From NCBI GenBank assembly GCA_009760855.2, contig WPIO01000026.1, positions 4,446,501 to 4,510,500 on the forward strand: a stretch of DNA of 64,000 nt, given 5' to 3'. The position numbers were made by a program, and so were the translations under genes. Shown here in pieces: positions 21,660 to 35,690 of this stretch. This DNA is from Cristatella mucedo. Its lineage: Eukaryota > Bryozoa > Phylactolaemata > Cristatellidae. The notes under the pieces were generated by a model. It had not been told where the DNA came from. It searched no databases and saw only the letters and a list, made by a program, of their open reading frames with translations. Within the stretch, counting starts at the first letter, position 1; every line of letters begins with the position of its first letter.

Positions 21660-21766
21660 TGCTTATTGTGTAGCAAATGTAAAGTGTCTAGACAGAGATA
21701 GAGTTCTCTGATGGCAATATGTCAAATGTGTTAATATTGTTAATTATTATTATTATTATTGCCCAT
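21660..21766 (+). mobile_element. LINE-A 3' terminal fragment
   Basis: Starts at the agcaaatgtaaag motif, continues through gagatagagttctctgatgg and ends in (ATT)n at 21745-21766. Only the last 100 bp is present. Confidence 0.8.
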
Positions 21767-23214
21767 CCTAGCCCTGGAGGAGCTCAAAGTGCATTATTGG
21801 GTCGACTGTTTTCATTTGTCGACTTCCGCTGACGTTGTACGCTCGCACGGTACTGCGGACCCAATACTCAGTCCTCGGTCTCTCTCACTCACTCACTCCC
21901 TTCCTCGCTTTCTCTCGCTGCCTGTCTCGATCGAGAAACACGCGGAAGCAGCCACTGAAAAACTATCGCGCGACACTTGCCTAGAGTATTCGTACTGCGG
22001 GTGCGTTTTCAAGTCTCGCACCGTAGTAGCAGCAATGGTTGCAGCTCAACGCCCAAATTTCAATTGTTATAAATACGCATATTGATTCACGCAGAACACT
22101 GGGATTAATCGCGAGCTCTAAAGTGAATATTAAAATCGAGGTTTTGTGCAACTGCCTTGTGTGCCAGTGAAACTGTACCCCAGCTGGTTCAGTCGGCAGA
22201 GCACTGAACCAGTAGCTCTTCAGCTAGGTCTCCATTTGACCTGGAGCAAGAATCTGCCGAGCACGAATGCATGGTTATCTAGGCATGCGTGGGTCGTGCC
22301 CCAAGCTGGTCCCAGCGAGTCGTTGCCGCATCGCTTGCCATCCGCCGGGTGGCAATCTCACTGTCGAGGTTGCGGCTCGCTTCTCGCTCAAGACAAAATT
22401 ACTGTACGACACTTAGTCTAAGCCTTGAAACAATAAAATTGCTATCTTATTTTTAATTTTCAATACTAACCGTAAACATATTCATTTTTTTCTAATCAAG
22501 CAGTACAAGATATTTTCAATGTAATTGCAAACTATACAATTTCTTGTCGTTGTCGTGGACGCAATACAATATAGCGACACACATTTTCAAAAAGAACATT
22601 ACTGTTGAATATTGATCGCAAAAATATTTTTTTAACCTATCACATCGGTGACTTCGTCCTAGCCCTCGTCAGTAATTTCCCGTCATCTTCTTCCACTGTT
22701 TCTTCGTCATTCACCGCTATAACTACCGGTGCTAAATTCCGCAGATCTCTATATTGCTTGAGGGGAAATGAAAACTTGCAGTGGGCGCGGTAGCAGATGT
22801 TGAATTTTCTGAGAAAGTATCTGCTAATTCAGGAACAACAATTGTTCATTTATGTTTGACGTCGGCAGACGTAAGCACTGCTCCTTATGTGGCTTGAGTT
22901 ATGGGGGTATTTTCTTAAATGTTTGTTCATGTCTGATCGCTACTTCTCAATTAAGCCGATAGTTGCTGTGTGCTCCCTTGCATATTCACTGATCTACTCG
23001 CAGTTCCATTTCAGTAATCTAGCTACATCACAGTTCAAGTGATTCAGTCACGTGATTTTCCATACAGCCAGACCAATTGCCAATCAGTCATTGGCATGCT
23101 TAAGACGAAGCCACGTCTATTCAATCTCTTCGAAACTTTCCTAACTGGCGACTAGCCTATCTTACCATCCGTAATAGATTGGACTTCTGCAGTAAGCCGT
23201 ATTTAAGTAGCAGA
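21767..23214. other. No gene; possible tRNA-like SINE near 22180
   Basis: TGGTTCAGTCGG at 22184-22195 is a good A-box, but the only B-box-like string (GGGTCGTGCCC) lies about 105 bases away, too far for a normal tRNA. The rest is non-coding. Confidence 0.3.
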
Positions 23215-25100
23215 ATTCCGAAAATGTACTCTCGCAATTGGCTCTGCCAGCAAACGTGCTGGTGAATCTACACGAAATCAGGCCGTGTTGTTGCAAAGTG
23301 AACTTTCGTTGGACTACCAAATCAGCTCCACAGTCAAGCCTGCCAACTTTCAGCGGCATAACATCGCTCAAATTTGGGCTACTTTAGACAGAGAAACAAG
23401 ATCTAAATTTAATTTTTCCGTGCATTTGCGACGTCCCGTCTTGACTTCTGCAACTCACTTCCCGATGGTCTACAGGCTTTTATAATCAGGAGATTACAGC
23501 TGGCGCAAAACTCTGTTACTAGGCTTTTCTGTGGTGACCGCCGCAGTTGCCTTATCACACCACTTCTGACCGACCTGCACTAGCTCCCAGTCAAGCGAAG
23601 CATCGAATTCAAGGTTTTGTCACTCACTTCTAGGTGCCTTCATTCTTTGGCTCTACCCTACCTTTCAGATCTACTCCCCTACCTAGCGAGGCATCGTACC
23701 ACTCGCTTTTCCAAATCTAAATGGTTTGTTATAACTCATACGAAACTCAAGTTTTTTGGAGACCGTGCTTTTAGTTCGTATACTCCCAAAGCCTGCAACT
23801 CACTTTCGACTTGCGTCACGATATCCCCTGAATTGACCACAATTAAAAAGAAACTAAAAATGCGTCTATTTATCACATTTGCTGCATCCATGTGATTCTT
23901 TATCTGTGTGCTTATGCATTCTGACACTGTGCGTGCTGCTTCTAAGCAAATTTGCATGCTTACCCTGTGCATTTAACTCCTAGCCAAGTTATGTAATGCA
24001 ATGTAATTTAATGTGTCTCCGTCTGTAACTCCACATAGCCACAAAGACTACGCGGGTGTACACAGGAGAGCTTTGTATTGCTCACTCACAGCCTAAGTTG
24101 CTTTCGGTATTGATTTGTAGCCAATAGATTTTATTTCAATCAACAAAGAGAAAATGGGAAGCATAGCAGAATCAGGAGAGTAGTTGATGAATTTAATAGC
24201 ATGGAAGTACCAGTTTAGAACGGCTGGAATGGATTGCCATAGTCGGCATCAGGAGAGTATTTGTCATTGCGTAAGAATTTTGGAAGTGAGTTCCGAAGTC
24301 TATGACCTTCAGGGCAAAGGTTTCTGTCGCTAACGGTCTCCAACTCGAGGAATGGAACAGCTAATTTTTTGGCCATACAGGAACGGGGCCCGAGGAAGGT
24401 TAAGCTGCTGTAGTGGTTCAGCTAGGTATGGAGGAGCCAAGCCGAGGCGGGCTTTTTGGGTTAGCAAAAGAACTTTGCTCGGTATCTAGTCCAGCAACAC
24501 GCTCAGGGTGCCCTTTGAGCAGCAGTATAGTTTTATCGTCGTTAGTTTCAAGAAATTTTCCAACATCCCAGGATCCAGTGTCGACGAGGCAAGCATTCAG
24601 TTTTTCTATTGTTGCAGAAAATTCCGGCGGTTTAAGTGACAAATACAGCTGCTCATCGTCAGCATAAAAGTGATACCCTATTCCATGGGCCTTAAACACT
24701 TTTCACAGAGAATGAGTATGAATAGATAACAGCAACAGGCAGAAGACGGACCATTGAGGGACTCCATAGGCGACCTGTCTGGTTCCTGAGACCTGACCCC
24801 CACACGACACGGATTGAGCACGATCAGACAATTACAATTTAAATCACGCCAGTGCATTTTCTTTGTCCAGATCGATCATTTTTTCAATCGTTCAAGTAGG
24901 ACATCGGGATCAATGGCGTTGAAGGTAGCTGATTGGTCTAGCAGTGCTCGGGCAGTAGCATTGTCGCCATCTTGTTGTCGTTGAGCATGTTACCACTAGC
25001 CTTTCGATCGTGCTTTCTTTGCAGAGAATGTAAAGTTCCTAGGAAGAGATTGAGATCTCTGACGGTGCTAAATCAAATTTTTTATCATTATCATTTTATT
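23215..25100 (+). mobile_element. LINE-A copy interrupted by LINE-B
   Basis: A diverged LINE-A copy. The left part (23215-23989) runs from ttggctctgccagc through the C-terminal coding blocks to the UTR string ctcctagccaagttat. The right part (24986-25100) resumes at gagcatgttaccactagcc and finishes with tttgcagagaatgtaaag and (ATT)-like tail sequence. Both junctions match consecutive positions of intact LINE-A UTRs, so the intervening LINE-B inserted into this copy. Confidence 0.82.
23990..24985 (-). mobile_element. LINE-B copy nested in LINE-A
   Basis: The minus strand carries the LINE-B 3' end ((CATTA)n-like tail at 23990-24015, then agactacgcgggtgtac and the cacaggagag block), its C-terminal coding region, and, after an internal deletion near 24480, the YADD block (HFYADDEQLYLSLKPPEFSATIEKLN) and upstream RT sequence to about 24985. 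It is opposite in orientation to the host LINE-A. Confidence 0.85.
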
Positions 25101-25739
25101 CCATCTTAATGAGGTCTTACATAATGCTGCATCACAGGTAACTTCGAATAGCTTCCGAAACTCTCCGAGTGTGGCTGTTTGGATTTACTATTGGGCAGAA
25201 CAGAAACACTTGCAACTTTGGAAGCATCACTATTTCTAATTTGTATGTGATACCATCTTTAATAATGCAAAGGCAACATAAAGCATACAAAATGTGATTG
25301 GCATATGCCATATTTCCAAAAGTATCTTATTATTAAGCCAACAGGGTGCAGTATCTGGAGACTATTTGATCGAATTTGAAATCTCTAACAACCGCTGACA
25401 ACCCAACTTACCTGCCCATGTGCCATGTCTACCCAGGAAAAGTAGGCCATGGTTGAATCCGAACTCGCCGTGATCGTGACAGCAAATGGGCACACTCACT
25501 CCCCACCTCTCGGGCCAAGCATGCGCACTCTTCTCTACCTGCCACGCACTTTAAAGAACCTCTTCTACCTTCTTGTGGAATGGCGTAAATATAGTTCAGG
25601 CCTTGACCTTTTTTATAATTAACGAGAAAATTAAGCCTCAACAAGATCATGCATTCAAGTCAATGTAAATTTTGAATTAGACAATTTGTTTTATTCCGTA
25701 AGTGGAGACCAGTTGTGCTACCAAGATAAATATTAAAAT

Positions 25740-25850
25740 CGCTTTAATTTTATTTTTGTTTTATTTTATTTTAATCAATTTTAATTTAGTTTTAATTAAT
25801 TTAATTAATTTTAATTTTATTTTAATTTAGTTTAATTTTTTTATTAAAAT
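25740..25850. repeat. AT-rich low-complexity tract
   Basis: Irregular iterations of ttttaattta and ttttatttta. Absent from the paralogous position in copy 1 (around 15110). Confidence 0.85.
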
Positions 25851-26638
25851 CACAGCAGGAAATTGGCGAGGTCTAGAATACAGAACCGAATAGAGCTCCA
25901 GGAAATCTTAAGAAATGTTTCCTTGGATGCTGAAAAACTTTTATGAAAAACTGAGATAGGATAAGTGGCAAAGGACCATCAGTTTCATCATTGACGTGGA
26001 CATATTGATGCAAAAGAACGATCACGTTGTGGCATTGGTTATAGTTGTGAGGTTATTCGGATGCAGACGGATCTCGTTCTGGGCGAGCATTTCAACGGCT
26101 TCATTAACATTCGTGCAAGGTATTTGTTGGAACTTTGTCTATCAAGCGGGCGAATCATGAGCAACATTAAGAGTGGTACGCTTGATAAGGGTGAAGTTTG
26201 AATGCTTTACTGTAGCTCTCGAGGTCAATTTGGAGATTAGATATTAAATAAAGCAATTACTTCTGTACATTCCTCCCTTTTCTCCTACTTGGTATGTTTT
26301 GGCATTTAGGCCTCGTTGGATATTCCGCATTTAGGAAGCTTGAGAGAGGCAGGTGAGGCAACATCTATTAAAAAGATGATAGAAAAACAATAATTATCAT
26401 GTACATTAGTATGGCATAGCTGTATCACCAAAAGCCGGCGAAGCTACAATCGCATATAGCTTTTGATCTGGACCACGTGGTGACCAAACTACCGGCAGAG
26501 AAGCAGATGCCGACGTCATGCAAGCACAAGCGGAAATCTTTTCTGTGCAACCAAATTATGTTAAGTTTAGAAAGACTTTGAAGCAAAATGCAAAAATTAA
26601 TGTTCAGCCAAATGATTAGATAACAACCTCATATGCAA

Positions 26639-26830
26639 TTAAAAATGCACCTGACGACTACGTGATCGTTCAGCTTTAAATTCAGCGTCATCCATTTGTC
26701 CGTTTTGCGAGAGTGCGTTTTCTAATGCGGCATGTAATTGAGCCGCAAGGTTAAATATAGGTTGTGCCAACGTGAATATTGATGATTTGCCTGAAAAAGC
26801 TTTAAGCAACTCCTGTTCACAAGACTTCAT
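26639..26830 (-). pseudogene. Unidentified decayed ORF in duplicated segment, copy 2
   Basis: 63 codons open, with CEQELLKAFSGKSSIFTL near the start and SQNGQMDDAEFKAE further on. Matches 17179-17500 at protein level but is followed by stops where copy 1 stays open. Family unknown. Confidence 0.4.
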
Positions 26831-27648
26831 GCACCAATTTCAGTAGAAAAGTGAAGCCAAAGGAAAAGTGGTAGTCAAACCGCACCACTCCTGGAGGGCG
26901 CTGCTGAGAAGGTTTAAAATGATTGGATCACTGCGAGGTGACTAAGACCTGCATTAATCCTGTAATGGGTTGTTTCCAGTAACTGCGTAGGCTTGTCAGA
27001 TGCTCTTACGGGAATTCAATTGCAGTCTACCAGCAGAAATGAGCCCGCTCGTTTTCGTAGCCTGTGGCGATGAATATTTGACAGATGCGATCGAAATCAC
27101 ACTGCCACGCCAGCATTCAGTGTATTAATTAGTTCAGCATCCCGCAGCCACACTCGTTTGGAGTTGGCCCTTTTGCTTTCAATTGTAATCACTTACATAC
27201 AGAAAGTGTTTAAAGTGTTTTGAAATACGATGGATGAATCAAGAAATTCGTGGCTTTCCAATATACTTTTTATTACCTAAGAGATTGAGAAACGCAAGAG
27301 TGAAATGGCAAAGGAACTAAGCCATACTCGATTCGGCGACTTCTAAAGTGCGATAGGAACAACACCCAAAGTATTTCAATTCCGTTCAATACGTACTGAA
27401 TTATTTAAGTTCTGCAATACTCGAAAATTTAATTGCTTCGGCTGTGGGCAGATGGTTAAAGTGTGCGATCGTTTAGCCATCTTAAAACGGGTGCACGGCA
27501 AACTTAGCAGCCAAAGTCTCTGGGTTTCTAAATATAATTCTATTCGCACACTTGACTACCACACTTGAGGTAGTGGTGTAGGCTTTTTGGGTGATGTAAA
27601 ACGACTATCTGTGTCTTGAGTAGCTCAGTTAGTGATTTACGACTTGAA

Positions 27649-27768
27649 TTCATGTAATGTAATATAATGTATCTCCGTCTGTAACTCCACAAAGTCATAA
27701 AGACCATGTGGGTGTTACCCAGGAGAGTTTTGTATAGCGCACTCACAGCCTAAGCGGCTTTCGGTATG
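27649..27768 (-). mobile_element. LINE-B 3' terminal fragment
   Basis: The (CATTA)n-type tail at 27654-27672 is followed by the conserved UTR (acagacggagatac reversed, agaccatgtgggtgttaccc) and the last codons of the protein. It stops abruptly at 27768, where LINE-A begins in the opposite orientation. Confidence 0.88.
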
Positions 27769-28008
27769 AGTCCCTTTGATCCGTCTTTTATGTGCTTATG
27801 CGTGCTGACACTGTGCATGCTGCCACTAACTATACTTGCATGCTGATCCTGTGCATGTCACCTCTAGCCATGTTATTCATGTTGTTAGGTGAGCATGCTA
27901 TTATTAACCATTCAATCATGCTTCCTTTGCAGCCAATGTAAAGCGCCTAGAAAGAGATTGAGTTCTCTGAGGGCGTATTATCAAATATATTATTATTATT
28001 ATCAATGT
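27769..28008 (+). mobile_element. LINE-A 3' UTR fragment
   Basis: Runs from the gtccctttgatccgtc start through the repeated tgcgtgctgacactgtgc / catgctgatcctgtgc units to the terminal hairpin block and (ATT)n. Confidence 0.88.
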
Positions 28009-28599
28009 GAACATTTTGAATGACTAGGTAGCTGCAATTCTCGTACCCAATTAATGGAATTGAATGTTATTTGGTTCATTTTCTACCTTTTATTTTGTGT
28101 ACTTCGTGCATGCTTTATTGCCTATTTATTCAAGTATTTAACCAGCTAACACGGTATAGAATCAATCAGAAATTGATCTCTGCCACCGTTAAGCACTATG
28201 GTGCACGAATAGTTGAAACAGTCGCCAAGCTGCATGTTAGCACACCTTATGCTCATTTCTTTGGCAACCGCGAGGTCTTTGCCCAGCTCAAACGTACACT
28301 ACAAGATTCTCGAACTATTGCAGTAAAATTAAATCAAACATCTTTGATTGGTTCAAAATCAGGGTAAGGCATTCGATTTTTCTGGCTGCCAAAGAAACAA
28401 TGATCAAGAACTAAAGATAGGTAAGCTATATTGCTTACTCGAGTGTGGAAAAATTAATCAAATGTAATGATTATACCGGAATGCAAAAGCAAAGTGTTAG
28501 CAAATCCGTTAGTAGAAAACATGTTAAGATAAATGCTCCGAAGCATGCCCAAATAATCTGCTAAAGCACACAGGAACAAGTTCACGTTCAGTGCCCAAA
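28009..28599. other. No gene recognised
   Basis: A 98-codon open frame at 28071-28367 has no recognisable motif. Confidence 0.4.
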
Positions 28600-28860
28600 A
28601 CTAGAAAGCTGAGAAGAACAGATTCCTCTTTGGCTGGCACTTAACAGAAGCCAGAAACGATTTCCAGACTTGCGGGCGACACGAAATTAAGGCCCGATTG
28701 CCAACAGCTATCAGCTTTTGAGCGAGTGTCGGTAAGATGACTTGAAAAAGGGCACTGCTGTGTACATCAATGGCGCGTCGGATAGGTGGGATAGTACGAG
28801 TGCTGCGTCCTGCAGATCGGAGAGAGAATTTTGACGGCAGAATAGACATGCTGCTGAGTT
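28600..28860 (-). mobile_element. Fragment of another LINE lineage, C-terminal domain
   Basis: The minus frame ends KLIAVGNRALISCRPQVWKSF, the position-for-position counterpart of LINE-B's KLKTFGDRSFSSAGPRLWNSL and LINE-A's FGDRAFSSYAPKAWNSL. It is too different from both to be a copy of either, so a third related family is likely. Confidence 0.55.
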
Positions 28861-28984
28861 TCGCGGCAGTGTAAGTCTCTAGAAGGACAGGACGGGCGTC
28901 CCGGTGAAAGGACGCAGCTGCTATCTCTAAGCCATGTCACAAACGTGTGAGCTAGTTTGGCTGTAGCACTCGTGTCTAAGCAGG

Positions 28985-29680
28985 GCCTAATTTTCGAAAT
29001 GCTCGTGATCTTTTAGTTCTGTCTCGGCTTGATTATTGTAATTCCCTTTTGGCTGGGCTGCCAAAGAAAGCTATTATGCCACTACAGCAGACAATGAACA
29101 TGGCTGCAAGGCTAGTCTTCAAGTCCCAGCGGTTTGAGCACGTGTCTCCTTTGCTGAAAGAGCTAGGATGGTTGCCGGTTGAGCAAAGGAAACAAAGCAA
29201 AGTTCTTACACTGACTCACAAGGCACGCCACGGCTTGGCTCCTTTGTACCTAGCTGAACTGCTGCTTCATTTTCAGCCTGTTCGCGCCCTCAGGTCCTGT
29301 GTGGACAATAAATTAGCTGCCCCATTCCTCCGCTTAAAGACATTTGGCGACAGAAGCTTTAGTTCTGCAGGTCCTAGACTGTGGAACTCGCTTCCACAAT
29401 TCTTACGCAACGACAACTACTCTCCTACTGCTGACTCTGGCACATCCTTTTCAGCGGTTCTGAGCTGCTACTTCTATGCTACTCATTACCTCAACTGCTC
29501 TCCTGACTCTGCTATGCTTCCCACTTTCTCTTTGTTGCGTGAGACGAGTCTGTTGGGTACCGAATGCGTACCGAAAGCCGCTTAGGCTGTGAGTGCGCTA
29601 TACAAAACTCTCCTGGGTAACACCCACATGGTCTTTATGACTTTGTGGAGTTACAGACGGAGATACATTATTACATCTAA
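28985..29680 (+). mobile_element. LINE-B copy, C-terminal coding region and 3' end
   Basis: The open frame 29049-29585 (MAGLPKKAIMPLQQTMNMAA... to the GTECVPKAA end) is the LINE-B C-terminal domain with only one apparent frame change near its end. It is followed by the 3' UTR and an imperfect (CATTA) tail at 29665-29680. 5' truncated; relatively well preserved. Confidence 0.88.
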
Positions 29681-29870
29681 GAGAGCCCGACTGGAACAGC
29701 ACCAGCACATTATGAGCAGACGTAAGGTTCTGATTCAATCTAGACGAACCAATCTTGACGGTGAGTTCTACCAAATTAAGGGTGACATTAAGCCTTCCCA
29801 AAACAATAAGGTGGGTCTTATCCGTCGTTAAAAACTTCACGAATTTCTTAGCAGTCCCAGTGTGCATGTC
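29681..29870 (-). mobile_element. Diverged LINE-A-like RT thumb fragment
   Basis: The minus frame reads AKKFVKFLTTDKTHLIVLG... VKIGSSRLNQ... VLFQSG, matching LINE-A ANFLKLNDDKTNLLVMG... LKIGSASISP... VIFQSD. It abuts the LINE-B tail. Confidence 0.65.
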
Positions 29871-30299
29871 TTCAATGCGGATTGCAAAGGAATTAAGAGA
29901 GTTGGATATTGATCGATGCTTTTTAGAGTGTCAGAGCATAAATAGAGCTAAGTTTCATTGGCTTAGAAACAAAAGCCTGTATTTGTCTTAGGTTATGACG
30001 TAGGCATGATAGATTGAAACTATAGCTCGTAAAACAAAGGAAGTTACTGCTCGGAGTGTCCTGATTATGACCGACGGCTATTCACATCAATTAATCATTT
30101 ATGTCAATTACTCCCGCAAATCTCACCGATTTAGAACCTAGCTCAGCTTAGAACTATGCTATTGCTACTTAGGCATGGCGGCAGGCGCTTCGGATGGGTG
30201 TAGTTGGCAATTGCATCGAATGCTGCATGACATTTTTGATAACCAGAGCAAAATTCCCGCCGTTGCTCCTCTTAGTTCAGAGACAGTGATTGATGATTT
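29871..30299. other. No gene recognised
   Basis: Short non-coding interval between LINE fragments. Confidence 0.45.
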
Positions 30300-30390
30300 T
30301 AAACTTAAATTAAAGCAGTTTCTGTTGGAGAATTAGCTCTAAATCCGTATTGAAACTTGCTTGCATGACATGATGGGTGAAAGCGTGAAC
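30300..30390 (-). mobile_element. LINE RT palm fragment
   Basis: The minus frame ends KFQYGFRANSPTETALI, a version of the RT motif QxGFRxxxSTExALL. The flanking part of the frame (30391-30736) shows no RT similarity. Confidence 0.55.
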
Positions 30391-31970
30391 AATTGCAAAC
30401 TAACTCGTACTTATTCAGACATTGGTTAGCTGTCGAGATTAGCTCTAAAAGGCACTGCGTTACTGTCGAAATTGGCAATAAAAGGGGATGAGAGTAGAGC
30501 AGCCCCAACTTTGGTTGGAAAAAGACACTGCCATTCTTTGAAGCACAAGAGCTAAAACAGATGGCCCAACCTTGACCTAACCTCGTTAGAGAACGGCTTC
30601 GGTACTGGGTCGAGAGTGAGACCCTTTCTAAGGCCCCGGGAGGCGACCAGGAGGCGACGAATCCCGGTGGCCCCAACCACCTGGATAGGTAGCCCTCACG
30701 GACAGCTTCACTGGACGAACTTATAAACTCTGACATTCTAAGCTAGCGGTGCGTGCTCTTTTTGGTGTAATATAATGTAATTGAGTATGTTTCTGTATAG
30801 ACAGCTTATGTAGCTTGCACGAGCGTCTTGGACAAATCATCCTCATGAAAGACCGTGGCAATTCGTCTTTCCATCCTTGCTATAGATTCGACACAGCTGG
30901 CTTCCTGGATTTTGGTGAACCTGTGAGAATTTGTCATCATCCGGAACTCATTACTAAAAAACCTTAAAACCAACAAGAATATCTAATAGATTTCAGAATC
31001 GGTTCATTAACGTTTGCTTTGCATCTTGGCAAGTCACTTTACAGCTACATTTCCTTATACCCAGAGCTTCACGCGAGAGCGGTTTTCTGAGCAATACATG
31101 CAATACAAAGTCAACAAGACGAAAGGAAATTTATGTGAGCTCTTTTTTCTTGGAGCGACTAAATTTCTTAATTTTTTCGCAAAGCCACTGTGGTAAGGGT
31201 CAGCCACCATGCTAAGGCACATATTTACGTTGGAAAGATGTTACCGCGTTTACCATGTTACCATCCTACAGAAATACAAGCCGAGATGTGTGAGAACTGT
31301 GGTCCGTATGCTTCCCGAATAGCCTCCAACGCAAAGTGATTTTCGCTCGGACTAAATATTACGACTAAGTCAGTATATGCTCAGTGAGCAAAAAAGAGGC
31401 TCTAGGGTCGGACGCTGCAAGTGGGCACACAACAGCGAAATTAACGTGAAACGTCAGCATCACTTTAGCTGCAGGCTTCGCAGTTTTACTGACTTACTAC
31501 TTGGTTTCCGACGTTCAGATAAAAGCTGCACGAAAAATCTAACTTTCTACAATATTCCTATGCTCTTTCAACTTGTAGTATCGTATTTGTGCCAATCCTC
31601 AAGCGCTTGTTGTTTCCTAGTTTCTCTTTGAGGATTGCTTGACACTTAAAAGTTAGATTTAGTAAACAATATTCACACCTAGTCATTTTGGTCAATTATT
31701 TCTTTTTTCAAACTAATTACCTAATTACGCTAATTACCACCGCTGGTGGTTACAAAGTTAATTATTCTTTGCTCCCAGTTATGCTAAACACAGGATCTTC
31801 TATTGATGAGCCCGTGAACTTCTGACATTTTCAAGTGATGTCACTTGTCATAATTGGCGAATATATTGATTAAGTGGTCTCTATTGAATAGGTCTCTATT
31901 GGTCTAATTCAAAAGCACGCCCCTTTTTATATTCCTCCACCTCCTGACAGACCAGCTGAGCAGCCCCCGA
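30391..31970. other. No gene recognised
   Basis: Contains a GC-rich patch at 30590-30720 without an identifiable family. Otherwise AT-rich. Confidence 0.45.
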
Positions 31971-32012
31971 CCTTGATTGATTGACCTTGATTGATTGACC
32001 TTGATTGATTGT
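31971..32012. repeat. 14 bp tandem repeat, three units
   Basis: Unit ccttgattgattga at 31971, 31985 and 31999; the last base of the third unit differs. Confidence 0.95.
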
Positions 32013-33486
32013 CTGCGATTGATTATGCGGACTGTGTACTCCATGTAGAGTATGTCGTCTCTAGTTCATCAAACCTCCCTATACGACTTAAAAAAGCATA
32101 CCCTGAAAACATTGTAGTAGCCAAGAGTCTGCATATGGGACCTGTGAGGATGGTCAGTAAGTTGCACTGACGATTGGCCATAACTTGTGCACAGCTAGTA
32201 GCGTTGGCAGTATATGCATTCTTCACTTTCTGATTTCTTATTTCATTTGTTCCTATTCAACACTTATCAATGCTTTTGGTGACTTTTTATTATTTTCTTA
32301 GTTATTTTCTTAGTTTTTTTATTCGTCCATCTTAGGTCCTAATGCTCGTAAAGAGCTCACTGATTCACTGCCACAGACACCCGCATAGTTTTTAGTCGGC
32401 TTTTATTACCTAGAAGTCAAGGACTATTCGTAGAGAGATAAGATTAATGCCTTAAATTTTTAAAGTGTATACTTAATAGCGGGATCCTGAATCTCTCTCT
32501 ACTATTAAAAATTAATATTTATTCTCTCCATGTCAGATTTGTTTCATTTTTCCTTGTCTATTTGCAGCAATTGTCCTTATTCAAAATTATAATGTACACA
32601 GGCTTCAGCTGTTCATGGTTTCTTCCTCCAGTCAAGGCCACATGTACTTGCCACATTCAATATTTATCTGTATCGTGCATGTTTGCTTTTATCACTTCCC
32701 TGCACAACCAGCTGTGTTACGATGATCATTATTATTTTATAATGGGCCTGCACACTTGCAACGTCATTATATATGCATATACCGATATTATACATGTTTT
32801 TCCATTTAATAACTAAATTATAAGGATAAAACGGACCCCTCTCACGTCTGGAAAGCTCCTTAATATTTTGAGAATGCAGGACATGCGTACATATTATAAA
32901 ACCATGTCAAGTTTTTATTCATTATGAAATTCACACTTGAATCTAAAAATAGGAGCGACTCCATTCATTTCAATTCGCATAAGCCATTTTGTCCAAACTC
33001 TCTTCCCACTGCTCAGAGCCAGCTAGCAACTCAGCTTTGATTTCCGTTTATGAAACTCAAGTGCATAGCTAATTACGAATTTATAGCAAGTGACCCACAA
33101 GAAATCGTGTGAAACACGACTCTACGAAGTGGCATGATGAATTAGTTCTCTACGCACCAATGCCGGCCAGAAACGACAACTTACCTGAGGCTGCGAGTTG
33201 TCAGTGAAATTATATGCGGCTCCACTTTCTTGCACTAGGTCCATTTGCTGAGTGCCATCTAGTGAATCATGAGTTTCCTAAACTGTACGAGTATTCACCT
33301 TTTGGAGCGACAGTTGAATGGCTGTTGCCAGATGCTCGTTGTCACTCACACCTGATGGAAAGAGCGCTGAGCTGGACCCTGGAACACCGTACAACGTATT
33401 CGTTGTAGAGCAGTCTAGTTTTGTTTACTCAAGTGCAAACCTGCCGCTCTTGTGAAGCTGCAGAATCATATCTAGCAAGCTACAAC
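32013..33486. other. No gene recognised
   Basis: AT-rich, no identifiable elements. Confidence 0.5.
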
Positions 33487-33527
33487 ATATATAAATATAT
33501 TAATATATATATATATATATATATATC
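33487..33527. repeat. (TA)n microsatellite, imperfect
   Basis: Two interrupted TA runs. Confidence 0.9.

Positions 33528-35690
<2,163 letters not shown>

Larger units (their letters stand above)
25105..27655. repeat. 2.5 kb duplicated segment, copy 2 (empty site)
   Basis: Counterpart of 14470-18268 without the LINE-A insertion. The empty insertion site is at about 26363-26372. It starts immediately after a LINE-A tail and is cut on the right by a LINE-B 3' end at gaattca. It contains an extra low-complexity TTTTAATTTA patch at 25740-25850 that copy 1 lacks. Confidence 0.8.
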
